From: Natronohydrobacter sp.
GTDB lineage: Bacteria; Pseudomonadota; Alphaproteobacteria; Rhodobacterales; Rhodobacteraceae
Length of the DNA stretch: 64,000 nt
Direction of reading: 5' to 3'
Assembly: GCA_030603695.1 (NCBI GenBank)
Contig: JAUVXF010000001.1
Span: 1 to 64,000 of the forward strand
Part shown: in pieces, positions 1-9,100 of the stretch
How the letters are laid out: each line of letters opens with the position of its first letter
How positions within the stretch are numbered: position 1 is the stretch's first letter
Made by a program: the position numbers and the translations under genes
Notes under the pieces: generated by a model
What the model was told of the DNA's origin: nothing
What the model saw: the letters and a program-made list of their open reading frames with translations, nothing else
The model's database searches: none

Positions 1-53
1 GGCGCAAGGCGGACCCAGACCTCATCTGTCAACACAAACCGCTCTTCGTTCAT
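1..53 (-). mobile_element. IS5-type transposase, N-terminal fragment at window edge
   Basis: Reading leftward from an ATG at 51-53, the frame stays open to the window edge and gives MNEERFVLTDEVWVRLA. This resembles the opening of IS5/IS427-type transposases (basic start, then LTDE.W..L). A GGAGG lies just upstream of the ATG, at 59-63. Only about 17 residues are visible, so the family call rests on this signature alone and the state of the rest of the element is unknown. The IS end should lie somewhere between about 54 and 120; I could not place it. Confidence 0.55.
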
Positions 54-126
54 TCAAACCTCCATTTTGGAAGCTTGAATCAGAAATCAGGCAAGTTGGG
101 AATCCCGAATGTCCACAGGCCCTAAT

Positions 127-144
127 CTGAACTGGTCAGTTCAG
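127..144. promoter_or_regulatory. Perfect palindrome, probable TetR-type operator
   Basis: CTGAACTG-GT-CAGTTCAG is a perfect inverted repeat with 8-base arms and a 2-base centre. It lies 50 bases upstream of the adaptor gene of an RND efflux operon. Symmetry, length and position fit the operator of a TetR-family efflux repressor. No such repressor is visible in the window; it may lie to the left beyond the IS fragment or elsewhere. Confidence 0.55.
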
Positions 145-193
145 CGTATTTGCTCTATGTCGTGAAGCGCTCGGTTTTTTGGAGAAGTCTTGA

Positions 194-1291
194 ATGCGCG
201 TATTCCCCCTGATCACTGCCCTTGTCGTGTCATTTGTGATTTATCTTGTCGTGATGGAGCGCAGTGCGCTTCTGGGGTTTGCAGGCGTTCTTGCCCAAGA
301 GGCAGAGGCCACCTTGGAAGAAAGCCCCGCGCCCGAACTGGTGCGCGTTGTGGCAACACGCTCGCAGGCGCAGCCGGTGGCCAGCCCCGTTATCTTGCGG
401 GGCCGGACAGAGGCCAAGCGCCAAGTGGAAATCCGGGCCGAAACTGCGGGTCTGGTCATTTCCGAACCGCTGCGGCGCGGTGCCAGCGTGGCGGCGGGCG
501 ATCCGCTATGTGAAATATCCCCCGGCGTGCGCAAGGCCGCGCTGGATGAAGCGCAAGCCCGGCTGACCGAGGCGCAAATCACCTATCGCGCCGCCTCTGG
601 CCTGTCGGAAAGCGGCTTTGCCACAGAAACGCGGCTGGCCAATGCCCGCGCGGCATTGCAGGCCGCACAAGCAGGCGTTGACCGCGCGGTAGAGGAAATG
701 GCGCGGCTGGTCATGCACGCCCCCTTTGACGGGCTGCTGGAAACCGACACCGCCGAACTGGGCAGCCTGCTGCAACCGGGCGCGCTATGTGCCACGCTGA
801 TCCAGCTTGATCCCATAACGCTGGTAGGCTTTGCCACCGAAGCGCAGGTTGATCTGCTGGAACTGGGCGCGCCCGCGGGCGCGCGTCTGGCCTCTGGGCG
901 CGAAGTGATGGGGCAGGTCAGTTTCATCGCGCGCTCTGCCGATCCCCAAACCCGCACCTTCCGTGTGGATGTGACGCTTCCCAACCCCGATGGCGCCATC
1001 CGCGACGGGCAAAGCGCCGATATTCTGGTTCAGGCACAGGAACAAAGCGGCCATTTGCTGCCCGGCTCTGCGCTCACGCTCAATGATGCTGGGCTTTTGG
1101 GCCTGCGGCTGGTGGATGAGGACGGGATTGTCAGCTTTGCCCCCGCCCGGATTTTGCGCGATAGCGCACAGGGCATGTGGCTGGCCGGGTTGCCCGATGA
1201 GATAAACGCCATCATTCTGGGACAGGAATTCACCCGCGAGGGCGCGCAGGTGCATGTCACTTGGTCTGATGCAGAAGGGGCCGCACAATGA
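194..1291 (+). CDS. RND efflux periplasmic adaptor (HlyD/MFP family)
   Basis: Membrane-fusion protein of 365 residues that would link the inner-membrane pump encoded next to an outer-membrane channel. One N-terminal hydrophobic segment (about residues 4-22) anchors or exports it. A lipoyl-type beta segment follows (GRTEAKRQVEIRAETAGLV, around residue 71), then an alanine-rich helical hairpin (about 113-168) and a beta-barrel part (DPQTRTFRVDVTLPNPDGAIRDG). The ATG at 194 is preceded by GGAGAAG. Its stop overlaps the pump gene by four bases (ATGA), so the two are translationally coupled. No outer-membrane channel gene lies nearby. Substrate cannot be predicted. The operator-like palindrome at 127-144 probably controls the pair. 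Confidence 0.9.
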   Translation: MRVFPLITALVVSFVIYLVVMERSALLGFAGVLAQEAEATLEESPAPELVRVVATRSQAQPVASPVILRGRTEAKRQVEIRAETAGLVISEPLRRGASVAAGDPLCEISPGVRKAALDEAQARLTEAQITYRAASGLSESGFATETRLANARAALQAAQAGVDRAVEEMARLVMHAPFDGLLETDTAELGSLLQPGALCATLIQLDPITLVGFATEAQVDLLELGAPAGARLASGREVMGQVSFIARSADPQTRTFRVDVTLPNPDGAIRDGQSADILVQAQEQSGHLLPGSALTLNDAGLLGLRLVDEDGIVSFAPARILRDSAQGMWLAGLPDEINAIILGQEFTREGAQVHVTWSDAEGAAQ

Positions 1292-4200
1292 TTGGAATAG
1301 TTGCATGGGCTGCCAATCATGCGCGCATGGTTATGGCCATCATGGTCATGGTTCTTGGCGCAGGCGCTGTTGCTTATGTCAACCTGCCCAAAGAGGGCGA
1401 GCCTGATATCGAAGTGCCCGCCGTCATCATTACCGTGCCCTTTCCCGGCATTTCGGCGGTGGATGGCGAATCCATGCTTGTCAAACCCATGGAATCGGAA
1501 TTGGCCGATCTGGACGGGCTGAAAACCATCTCTGCCTTCTCGGCAGAGGGTTTTGCCGCCGCCGTGTTGGAGTTTGAATTCGGCTGGGACAAAACCGCCA
1601 CCATGGCCGATATCCGCGATGCCATGGGCCGGGCCGAGGGCAATTTCCCCGAAGGCGCACAGAATTATTCGGTGTCTGAAATCAATTTCTCGCAATTCCC
1701 GATCCTGATCGTGGCCGTTTCGGGCGATGTGTCCGAACGCACGCTGCTGCGCGCCACGCGCGACCTGCAAACCCGGATAGAGGGGCTGGATTCGGTGCTG
1801 GAAGCCGAAATCGCGGGCGAACGCGAGGAAATGGTCGAAGTGTTGATCGACCCGCTGAAACTGGAAGCCTATAACGTAACAGCCGGAGAGCTGATCCGCG
1901 TTGTCACCCAGAACAACCAGCTTGTTGCCGCTGGCGAAGTGGAAAGCGCGACAGCCGCATTTTCCGTCACCGTTCCCTCCAGCTTTTCCACTGTGGAAGA
2001 TATTTACCGCCTGCCCATCAAGGTGAATGGCGATTCTGTTGTCACTTTGGGCGATCTGGCCGAAATCCGGCTTACATTCGCAGACCGCACAGGCACAGCC
2101 CGCATAAATGGCGAAACCAATCTGGCCATTCAGGTGGTCAAGCGCAAAGGTTTCAACGCGATTGATACCACCGCACAGGTGCGCGCCGCGATAGAAGATG
2201 AACGCGCCACATGGCCGCCCGAATTGCAGGCCGCCATCCGCATCACACCTGCGCTGGATACATCCATTCAAACCGATGAAATGGTGGGCCAGCTGGAAGG
2301 CTCTGTTCTGACAGCCATTGCGCTGGTGATGATTGTGGTTCTCGCGGCCCTTGGCGCGCGGTCTGCCATGCTGGTGGGGCTGGCGATCCCCACATCCTTC
2401 CTGCTCTGCTTCATCCTGTTGGGGCTGATGGATGTGGCGGTTTCGAATATCGTGATGTTCGGGCTTATTCTGTCCGTGGGCGTTCTGGTGGATGGCGCGG
2501 TGGTTGTCACCGAATACGCCGATAAACGCCTTGCCGCAGGCGACAAACCAATGGCCGCCTATATCAAGGCCGCAGAGCGTATGTTCTGGCCTGTCATCGC
2601 CTCTACCGCGACCACGCTTTGCGCCTTTTTGCCCATGCTGTTCTGGCCCGGTGTCGCGGGCGAATTCATGGGCATGTTGCCCATCACGCTTATTTTCGTG
2701 CTCACCGCCTCGCTGATCGTGGCACTTGTCTTCCTGCCTGTTCTGGGGGGGATAACAGGGCGCATGGCGCAGGGGCTTGGGCGCACTTCCGCGGCGCTGG
2801 GGCGCAAACCGCTTGCGCTGCGGCTGGTTGCGGCCGGGCTGTCGGTGCTGGGCCTCTTCCTTGGCGCCATGCTGATGATAAATCCCGGCTATCTGTCCGG
2901 GGGCACGCAGACAGCGCAAAGCTTCGGGCAATTCCTGCCGGGTGCTGCGCTGATGGCCCTTTCGGCCATGGGCATTTCCACCAGCTTCGCCACACTGGCC
3001 CCACAGCCCAAACCTCGCCCCATAATCACCGAACGCCGCTACAGCGCCGCTGGCTATATGGCCAAATTCTTTGTGGGCAATCCGATCATGCCCATCGTGC
3101 TGGTGGTGGCTGTCAGCGTGTTTGTTGTGGGCGTGTTCCAGTATTACGGCCAAAACAATCGCGGCGTGGAATTCTTTGTGGAAACAGAGCCAGAGCGCGG
3201 GATCATCTATGTGCGCGCGCGCGGAAATCTGTCGCTGGAAGAGAAAGACGCGCTGGTGCGGCAGGTGGAACAGGTTGTCATTGCCGAACCGGGCGTGGCA
3301 ACAGTGTTCGGATTTGCCGGAGATGGCGGCCTGAACACCAATACCGCAGGCCAAGGCCCCCCGCGCGATGCCGTGGGGCAGGTGCAATTTGAACTGACAC
3401 ATTGGAGTGGCCGCCAAGGCATTCCCGAACAGCGCGGGCAGGCTATCTTGGATCGCCTGCAAACCCAGCTTGCGCAACTGCCGGGGCTTTATGCCGAATT
3501 CCTGATCCAGACAGGCGGGCCTTCGGGGGCAAAACCCGTGCATTTGCGCCTGACAGGGCAGGATTTTGACGAATTGGGCGCGGCGGTGGATATCGTGCGC
3601 GCCTACATGGCCGATAGCCCCGGCCTGTTCGATCTGGAAGATTCCCGCCCCATCCCCGGCATAGATTGGCAAATCAATGTCGATACCGCCATGGCGGGCC
3701 GCTTTGGCGCAGATGTGGCCACGATTGGCGGCATGGTGCAGCTGGTCACGCGCGGGGTGCTGCTGGATACAATGCGCGTCCCCAGTTCGGAAGAAGAAAT
3801 TGACATCCGCGTGCGCCTTCCCGAAGGCGACCGCCTGCTTTCCACGCTGGAAACGCTGCGCGTGCAAACCCAGACAGGGCTTGTGCCGCTATCCAATTTC
3901 ATCACCACCGAAACCGTGCCATCGCGCGGGAGGATCGACCGGGTGAACCAGCAACGCTATTATGATGTTCTGGCCGATGTGCGCCCAAATCTGGTGCGCA
4001 TCACCGATAGCGCAGGGCAAACCATCCGCGTGCTGCGCCGCGCCGATGTGGTGCCGCGCGAACATGAAACCGGTTCGCCCGAATACCTGCGCGCGCGCGA
4101 AACCTTGGCAGAGATCGAAGCAAATGGCTGGCAGCAAGTGCCCATCACCGCCACCGAACGCATTGCCGCACTCACAGACTGGCTGAGCGTGGAAAACCCG

Positions 4201-4986
4201 CTTCCCGCCTCTGTGGGCTGGGAATGGACAGGCGAACAGCAGGATCAGGAGGAAAGCACGCAGTTTCTGCTTGTGGCCTTCAGTGCCGCTTTGGGGCTGA
4301 TGTTTGTTATCCTGCTGACACAGTTCAACAGCTTTTATAACTCTGTTCTGGTGCTTCTGGCCGTGATCCTGTCCTCTGCCGGGGTGCTGATCGGGATGAT
4401 CGTGATGGATCAAACCTTCTCTGTCATCATGACAGGGACAGGGATTGTGGCGCTGGCCGGGATTGTGGTGAACAACAATATCGTTCTGATAGATACCTAT
4501 CAGGACTATGCGCGCATCATGCCCCGGATCGAAGCGATCATCCGCACCATAGAGGCCCGGATTCGCCCCGTGCTGATGACAACCACCACCACCATGGCCG
4601 GGCTGACACCCATGATGCTGGGCTTGTCCATAGATTTCGCCAATGGCGGCTATTCCATAGACAACCCAACCGCCCTGTGGTGGAAGCAATTGGCCACGGC
4701 GGTGGTGTTCGGGCTGGGCGTGGCCACTGTGCTTACGCTGTTGCTAACCCCTGCGCTGCTGGCGCTACGGGTGTGGGTGGAAAAAGGCGTCTATCGCAGC
4801 ATTCTGGGCCTGCGCTGGTCGCTGGCCCCGCGTGGTGGGGCACTGCGCCGCGACCGGGATCTGGAACGCCAGATGCGCCGCGCCAAAGGGGCAGAGCTGA
4901 TCTGGGAGGAACCGGAGCCAGAACCACAGCCCACAGAACAGCAACTGCCCCTGCAACTGGGAACACCTTTGCGGGCCGCAGAATAA
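1288..4986 (+). CDS. RND efflux pump, inner-membrane permease (long form)
   Basis: Proton-driven efflux permease of 1232 residues, longer than the roughly 1050 usual for AcrB-type pumps. The N-terminal helix (about 12-32), the large periplasmic loop and the TM2-6 block (from about 335) are in normal order. The TM4 motif reads GVLVDGAVVVTEYADKR with one acidic residue (D402), where AcrB-type pumps have two adjacent aspartates. The extra length is mainly between about 485 and 610, where additional hydrophobic segments and a Gly/Pro-rich linker precede the second half. There is also a Pro/Gln/Glu-rich tail (EPEPEPQPTEQQ). A large perfect inverted repeat follows the stop. Substrate unknown. Confidence 0.9.
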   Translation: MIGIVAWAANHARMVMAIMVMVLGAGAVAYVNLPKEGEPDIEVPAVIITVPFPGISAVDGESMLVKPMESELADLDGLKTISAFSAEGFAAAVLEFEFGWDKTATMADIRDAMGRAEGNFPEGAQNYSVSEINFSQFPILIVAVSGDVSERTLLRATRDLQTRIEGLDSVLEAEIAGEREEMVEVLIDPLKLEAYNVTAGELIRVVTQNNQLVAAGEVESATAAFSVTVPSSFSTVEDIYRLPIKVNGDSVVTLGDLAEIRLTFADRTGTARINGETNLAIQVVKRKGFNAIDTTAQVRAAIEDERATWPPELQAAIRITPALDTSIQTDEMVGQLEGSVLTAIALVMIVVLAALGARSAMLVGLAIPTSFLLCFILLGLMDVAVSNIVMFGLILSVGVLVDGAVVVTEYADKRLAAGDKPMAAYIKAAERMFWPVIASTATTLCAFLPMLFWPGVAGEFMGMLPITLIFVLTASLIVALVFLPVLGGITGRMAQGLGRTSAALGRKPLALRLVAAGLSVLGLFLGAMLMINPGYLSGGTQTAQSFGQFLPGAALMALSAMGISTSFATLAPQPKPRPIITERRYSAAGYMAKFFVGNPIMPIVLVVAVSVFVVGVFQYYGQNNRGVEFFVETEPERGIIYVRARGNLSLEEKDALVRQVEQVVIAEPGVATVFGFAGDGGLNTNTAGQGPPRDAVGQVQFELTHWSGRQGIPEQRGQAILDRLQTQLAQLPGLYAEFLIQTGGPSGAKPVHLRLTGQDFDELGAAVDIVRAYMADSPGLFDLEDSRPIPGIDWQINVDTAMAGRFGADVATIGGMVQLVTRGVLLDTMRVPSSEEEIDIRVRLPEGDRLLSTLETLRVQTQTGLVPLSNFITTETVPSRGRIDRVNQQRYYDVLADVRPNLVRITDSAGQTIRVLRRADVVPREHETGSPEYLRARETLAEIEANGWQQVPITATERIAALTDWLSVENPLPASVGWEWTGEQQDQEESTQFLLVAFSAALGLMFVILLTQFNSFYNSVLVLLAVILSSAGVLIGMIVMDQTFSVIMTGTGIVALAGIVVNNNIVLIDTYQDYARIMPRIEAIIRTIEARIRPVLMTTTTTMAGLTPMMLGLSIDFANGGYSIDNPTALWWKQLATAVVFGLGVATVLTLLLTPALLALRVWVEKGVYRSILGLRWSLAPRGGALRRDRDLERQMRRAKGAELIWEEPEPEPQPTEQQLPLQLGTPLRAAE

Positions 4987-5001
4987 ACGCGCGGCCCCAA
5001 A

Positions 5002-5042
5002 GCATGTGGCGCAAAACTGGGAACCGGTTTTGCGCCACATGC
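5002..5042. repeat. Perfect 16-bp inverted repeat after the RND operon
   Basis: Arms GCATGTGGCGCAAAAC (5002-5017) and its exact reverse complement (5027-5042) flank a 9-base spacer (TGGGAACCG). It sits 16 bases after the pump stop codon. It could end transcription or be a dispersed palindromic repeat. No U-tract follows, so it is not a classical intrinsic terminator. A shorter look-alike (TTTTTGCGCCAAACCGGTTC) is at 52916-52935. Confidence 0.75.
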
Positions 5043-5113
5043 CGCTACCTAAGGTAAGGGTCGCGTGACTGCAAATGAACGCGACATGCGCTTACCGCCA
5101 AAGAGGATATGGA

Positions 5114-5494
5114 ATGGATAAAGAGCTTTACCAGAAAGGGCTGGACATCCGGCGTGAAACGCTGGGCGATGCCTATGTGGATGCCGCTTTGGCCAATGCC
5201 GATGAGTTCGGGCGCGACTGTCAGGACATGGTCACAAGCTATTGCTGGGGCGCCACATGGGGCCGCGCGGGGCTGGATCGCAAAACCCGCTCGACCATCA
5301 ATATCGCCATGCTGGCCACCCTCAACCGCCAGCACGAACTGGCCGCCCATATTCGCGGCGCTGTCAATAACGGCGTTACGCCAGAGGAAATAAAGGAAAT
5401 CCTGCTGCAAGTGGGCGTTTATGCGGGTGTGCCCGCCATGGTGGACAGTTTCCGCATTGCCCGCACAGTGCTGACAGAGATGGGCAAGATCTGA
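5114..5494 (+). CDS. Carboxymuconolactone decarboxylase family protein (PcaC-like)
   Basis: Small all-helical protein of 126 residues in the CMD/AhpD-like superfamily. It matches the pattern of 4-carboxymuconolactone decarboxylase: FGRDCQDMVTSYCWGATWG, GLDRKTRSTINIAML, then the signature HIRGAVNNGVTPEEIKEILL and GVYAGVPA. PcaC converts 4-carboxymuconolactone to beta-ketoadipate enol-lactone, but no other protocatechuate-pathway gene is in the window, so the true substrate is open. I chose the ATG at 5114 because AAGAGGA lies 7 bases upstream; the in-frame ATG at 5075 lacks a comparable site. The gene stands alone between the RND operon and a WGR gene. Confidence 0.85.
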   Translation: MDKELYQKGLDIRRETLGDAYVDAALANADEFGRDCQDMVTSYCWGATWGRAGLDRKTRSTINIAMLATLNRQHELAAHIRGAVNNGVTPEEIKEILLQVGVYAGVPAMVDSFRIARTVLTEMGKI

Positions 5495-5507
5495 CGCTTT
5501 GGGCCGC

Positions 5508-5525
5508 GGGGCCAACAAAGGCCCC
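5508..5525 (+). terminator. Possible terminator hairpin after the CMD gene
   Basis: GGGGCC (5508-5513) pairs with GGCCCC (5520-5525) across AACAAA. Flanking GGCCGC and GCGGCC can extend the stem through a bulge. There is no run of T, so termination is only suggested. Confidence 0.3.
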
Positions 5526-5608
5526 CGCCTTTGCGGCCAAGGCGCGCTTCACCCTGCCGCCCTCTTGCGCTAGACTTGCCCCAACGCGCCAGATCTGAGG
5601 GCCAGAGC

Positions 5609-5851
5609 ATGCTGACATTTCTTTCCCACAGGCCCAGAACAGCCCATTTTTACAGGGTGGATGTCACCTATAACCTGTTTGGCGAATATTCTGTCATCCG
5701 CGAATGGGGCCGGGCGGGGCGCAGGGGGCGGCATGTGGTTTCTTGCTTTGGCAATCTGCGCGATGCCATCCGCGATGCCGATCGCTGGCACAGGCGCGCA
5801 TTCCGGCGCGGCTATCGCGTGACATTGCGCGAACACACCCTGCCGCTTTAG
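5609..5851 (+). CDS. Small WGR-domain protein
   Basis: An 80-residue protein that is almost only a WGR domain: an aromatic/basic N-terminus (RTAHFYRVDVTYNLFGEYSV), the signature REWGRAGRRGRH, and a helical end (FGNLRDAIRDADRWHRRAFRRGY). WGR domains bind DNA or RNA ends in PARPs and also occur alone in bacteria, where their role is unknown. The protein is very Arg-rich, fitting nucleic-acid binding. The ATG at 5609 begins the domain; the in-frame ATG at 5531 would add a low-complexity stretch overlapping the hairpin upstream. It has no operon partner. Confidence 0.75.
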   Translation: MLTFLSHRPRTAHFYRVDVTYNLFGEYSVIREWGRAGRRGRHVVSCFGNLRDAIRDADRWHRRAFRRGYRVTLREHTLPL

Positions 5852-6143
5852 GGCGCAGTGCTTGGCCGAGGGGCGGGCTATGGGGGGATTTCTTCTATTG
5901 CGCGGAATCAAGGCCGAAGGCCGCCGCGCATCGCTGGGCCGCCCCCCGGCACAGCGATTTGGCTGCAACCTGCGCTTAGCTTCAGTTTCGTTCGGACATT
6001 GCCGCCATAAAGTGACATAGCCTCTAGGCTAGATCGCCACACCGCGGCCCAGCGCTGCGCGGCTTGGCGCGCAGTTTCCAAGCTCCCCAATCCGCACGAG
6101 ACCGCCCTTGCCAATGTTACCTGACATGCCCGGCAACCCGCGC
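5852..6143. other. Intergenic stretch holding repeat copy A
   Basis: Convergent gap between the WGR gene and the second RND operon. The only structure I see is the dispersed repeat at 5899-6064. The remaining bases show no gene. Confidence 0.7.
5899..6064 (+). repeat. Dispersed structured repeat, copy A (full)
   Basis: About 166 bp beginning TGCGCGGAATCAAGG and ending GCTGCGCGGCT. It contains a short 5' hairpin GGCC-GAA-GGCC, a left arm CCGCGCATCGCTGGGCCGC, a near arm CGGCACAGCGA, a conserved core (TTTCGTTCGGACATTGCCGC) and a distal arm GCGGCCCAGCGCTGCGCGG that pairs with the left arm at 18 of 19 positions. Near copies are at 25178, 41735 and 63303. Confidence 0.85.
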
Positions 6144-9100
6144 CTAGATCGTCTTGCGCCCCACAGCGCTGGCCAATTCCTCTTGCAGCCGCACCAGCCC
6201 TGCCGCGCGTGGTTTGCTGAACCGCGCCAGCAGCATATAGGCCACAGGCGTCAGGTACAGCGTGGCCAATGTGGCCAGCCCCAGCCCGCCAACCACCACC
6301 CAGCCCAAGGCCGCGCGGGCCTCTGCCCCCGGCCCGACAGACAAAACCAGCGGCACACCGCCCAGCACAGTGGACAGCATGGTCATCATCACGGGCCGCA
6401 GGCGGATTGTGGCGGCATCCACAATGGCGGCGCGCACGGCGGCCCCCTCGTCGCGCAGCTGATTGGCGAATTCCACAATCAAAATCCCGTTTTTCGCCAT
6501 GATCCCCACCAATAGCACCAGTCCGATCTGGGAATAGATATTCAAACTGCCCCCGGTAAACAGCAGCGCAAAGGCCGCGCAGGCCAGCCCCAAAGGCACA
6601 GTGACCATCACCACCACGGCAGAGATGAAGCTTTCAAACTGCGCCGCCAGCACCAGAAACACGATCAGCACGGCAAACCCAAAGACCAGCAAAATCCCGC
6701 CAGATGTTTCATCCAGCGTCGCGGCCTCTGCCAAGGGCACAAGGCGTTCATTGGCGGGCAGAATTTCGGCGGCAAGCCGCTCTGCCTCTGCCAGCGCCAG
6801 CCCAAGGGGCATGCCTTGGGCAAGGCTGGCTGTCACCTGCACCGCGCGTTGCTGCCCCTCGCGCGTCAGTTGCGGGGCAATCGCGCGTTCCTGTAGGGTG
6901 ATAAAGCTGGACAGCGGCAAAACCTGCCCGCTGTCAGAGCGGATGAAACTGCGCTCCAGATCGCCGGGATCGCGCACGGGCGTGCGGGTAGAAAGCATCT
7001 GGATATCAAAGCTGCGATCATCCAGAAACACCGATCCCACCGAACGCCCGTCCAGCATGGCTTGCAGCGCCTCGCCCAACCCGTCCAGATTTACCCCCAG
7101 ATCAGAGGCGCGCTCTCGGTCAACCTCTATCGACAGTTGGGGTTGCGTGGTTTCAAAATCCAGCCGCACCTGCCCGAAACGGGGGTCTTGGTTCATGCGG
7201 TCAACCAGCGCTTGCGCATTATCGGCAAGGCTGTCGTAATTGCTGCCCAGAATGGCAAAGCGCAATCCCTGCCCCGCACCCCGAATGCGCAACGAATTGG
7301 GTTGGATGGCAAAGGCGCGCACCCCGATCACATCGCGCAGCCCGGCATTGATCTGGCCCACAATCTCTTGCTGGCTGCGCGCGCGATCCCCCCAATCGGC
7401 CAGCGTCATGACCATGAAGGCGCGGTTATCACCCCCGCCCAAACCCACAATGGAAAACAGGTTGGTCACTTCGCCACTTTCGCGCAGGGGGGTGATAATC
7501 GCCTCTATCTCGCGCACCTTGCGGTCTGTGTAATCAATGGAAACGCCCTGCGGCGCTGTCACACTCAGCAGCGCCACGCCCCGATCTTCGGGCGGGGTGA
7601 GTTCTTGCGGCACGGATTGCGCGGCGAAATAGCCCGAAAACGCGAATATCAGCGCCGCCGCAACCACCACCCACGGCGCGGCCAGTGCGCGTTCCAGACT
7701 GGCCTTGTAAAACCGCGCCAAACTGTCGCCCAGCCGCGCCACAGGGCCAGCGCTGGCGTCTTCCGGCGCGGCGCGCAGCAAAAGGCTGGCCAGCACCGGG
7801 CAAAGTGTAAGCGCCACCACAGAGGACAGCATCACCGCCATGGCCAAGGTAAAGCCGAATTCGCGGAACAACCCCCCGGCCTGCCCCGGCAGGAAAGACA
7901 GGGGCACAAATACCGCCGCCAATGTGGCCGTGGTGGTGACAACGGCAAAAAATACCTGCCGCGTGCCCAGCACCGCCGCCGCCCGCGCGCCCAAACCCTG
8001 GCCCCTTCGGCGCACGATGTTTTCCAGCACCACGATGGCATCATCCACCACCATCCCCGTGGCCAGAACCAGCGCCAGAAGCGTGATGATATTTACCGAA
8101 AACCCGGCCAGATACACGGCGGCCACAGTGCCAATCAGCGCAATCGGCAGGGTGACAGCGGGCACAAGCGTGGCGCGGGCATCGCGCAAAAACAGATAAA
8201 TCGTGGCGATCACGATCAACAGCGCGGCTGTCAGGGTTTTGATAACTTCGGAAATCGCCCCGCCCACGAATGTCGCCTCATCCGAGGTGACGAAAATCCG
8301 CACATCATCGGGCATTATGCCCTGCAATTCGTCCACAATGGCGCGCACATTGCTGGAAATATCCAGTGTGTTGCTTTGTGCCTGCCGGATAATCCCCAGC
8401 CCGATCCCGGTTTCATCATTGGCGCGCAAAATGGTTTCGCCCGGCGCTGGCCCCAGCGTGACCGTGGCCACCTGCCCAAGGCGCACATCATTGCGCAAGA
8501 CAAGCGCCTCAAAGGCGGCGGGGGTTTGCACAGTGGCCGTTGTGCGCACCTGAATGCTTTGGCGGTCATTGGACAGCGCGCCCGCAGGCACATCAAAAGA
8601 CACATTGCGCAGCGCGCTGCGGATATCGGCAATGCTCAGGCCGCGCGCGGCCAGTTCCAGCATATTGATATCCACCCGGAAAATGGCCTCACGATCGCCG
8701 AAAACCTGCAAATCGGCCACACCGGGCGCAGAGATAAGACGGTCTTCCACCAAATCTTCCACCAGCCGCGTCAGATCCTGCACCGACCGCGCGCGCGAGG
8801 TTACGCTAATCCGCATAACAGCATCAGAATCGGAATCGGCCTTGATAATGCGGGGTTCGTCCACGCCAGCGGGCAGGGTGTTGCGAATGCGCCCAATCGC
8901 ATCGCGGATATCGGTGGCGGCCACATCAATATCGGTCGCATCGCTAAATTCCGCCACCACCTGAGAGCGCCCGAAACGCGAGGTGGAGGAAATGCTTTGC
9001 ACCCCCGCCACACGGCCCACGGCCCCCTCTATCCGGCCAGTGATTTCGCGGTCTATCGTTTCCGGCCCTGCGCCGCCAAATTGCGTGGTAATGGTGATAA

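Noticed and set aside
1030-3867. A 945-codon antisense frame across the first RND operon
   Set aside because: It is the reverse strand of a clear RND pump; His/Gln-rich composition is the usual shadow of a GC-rich gene, and it has no domain.
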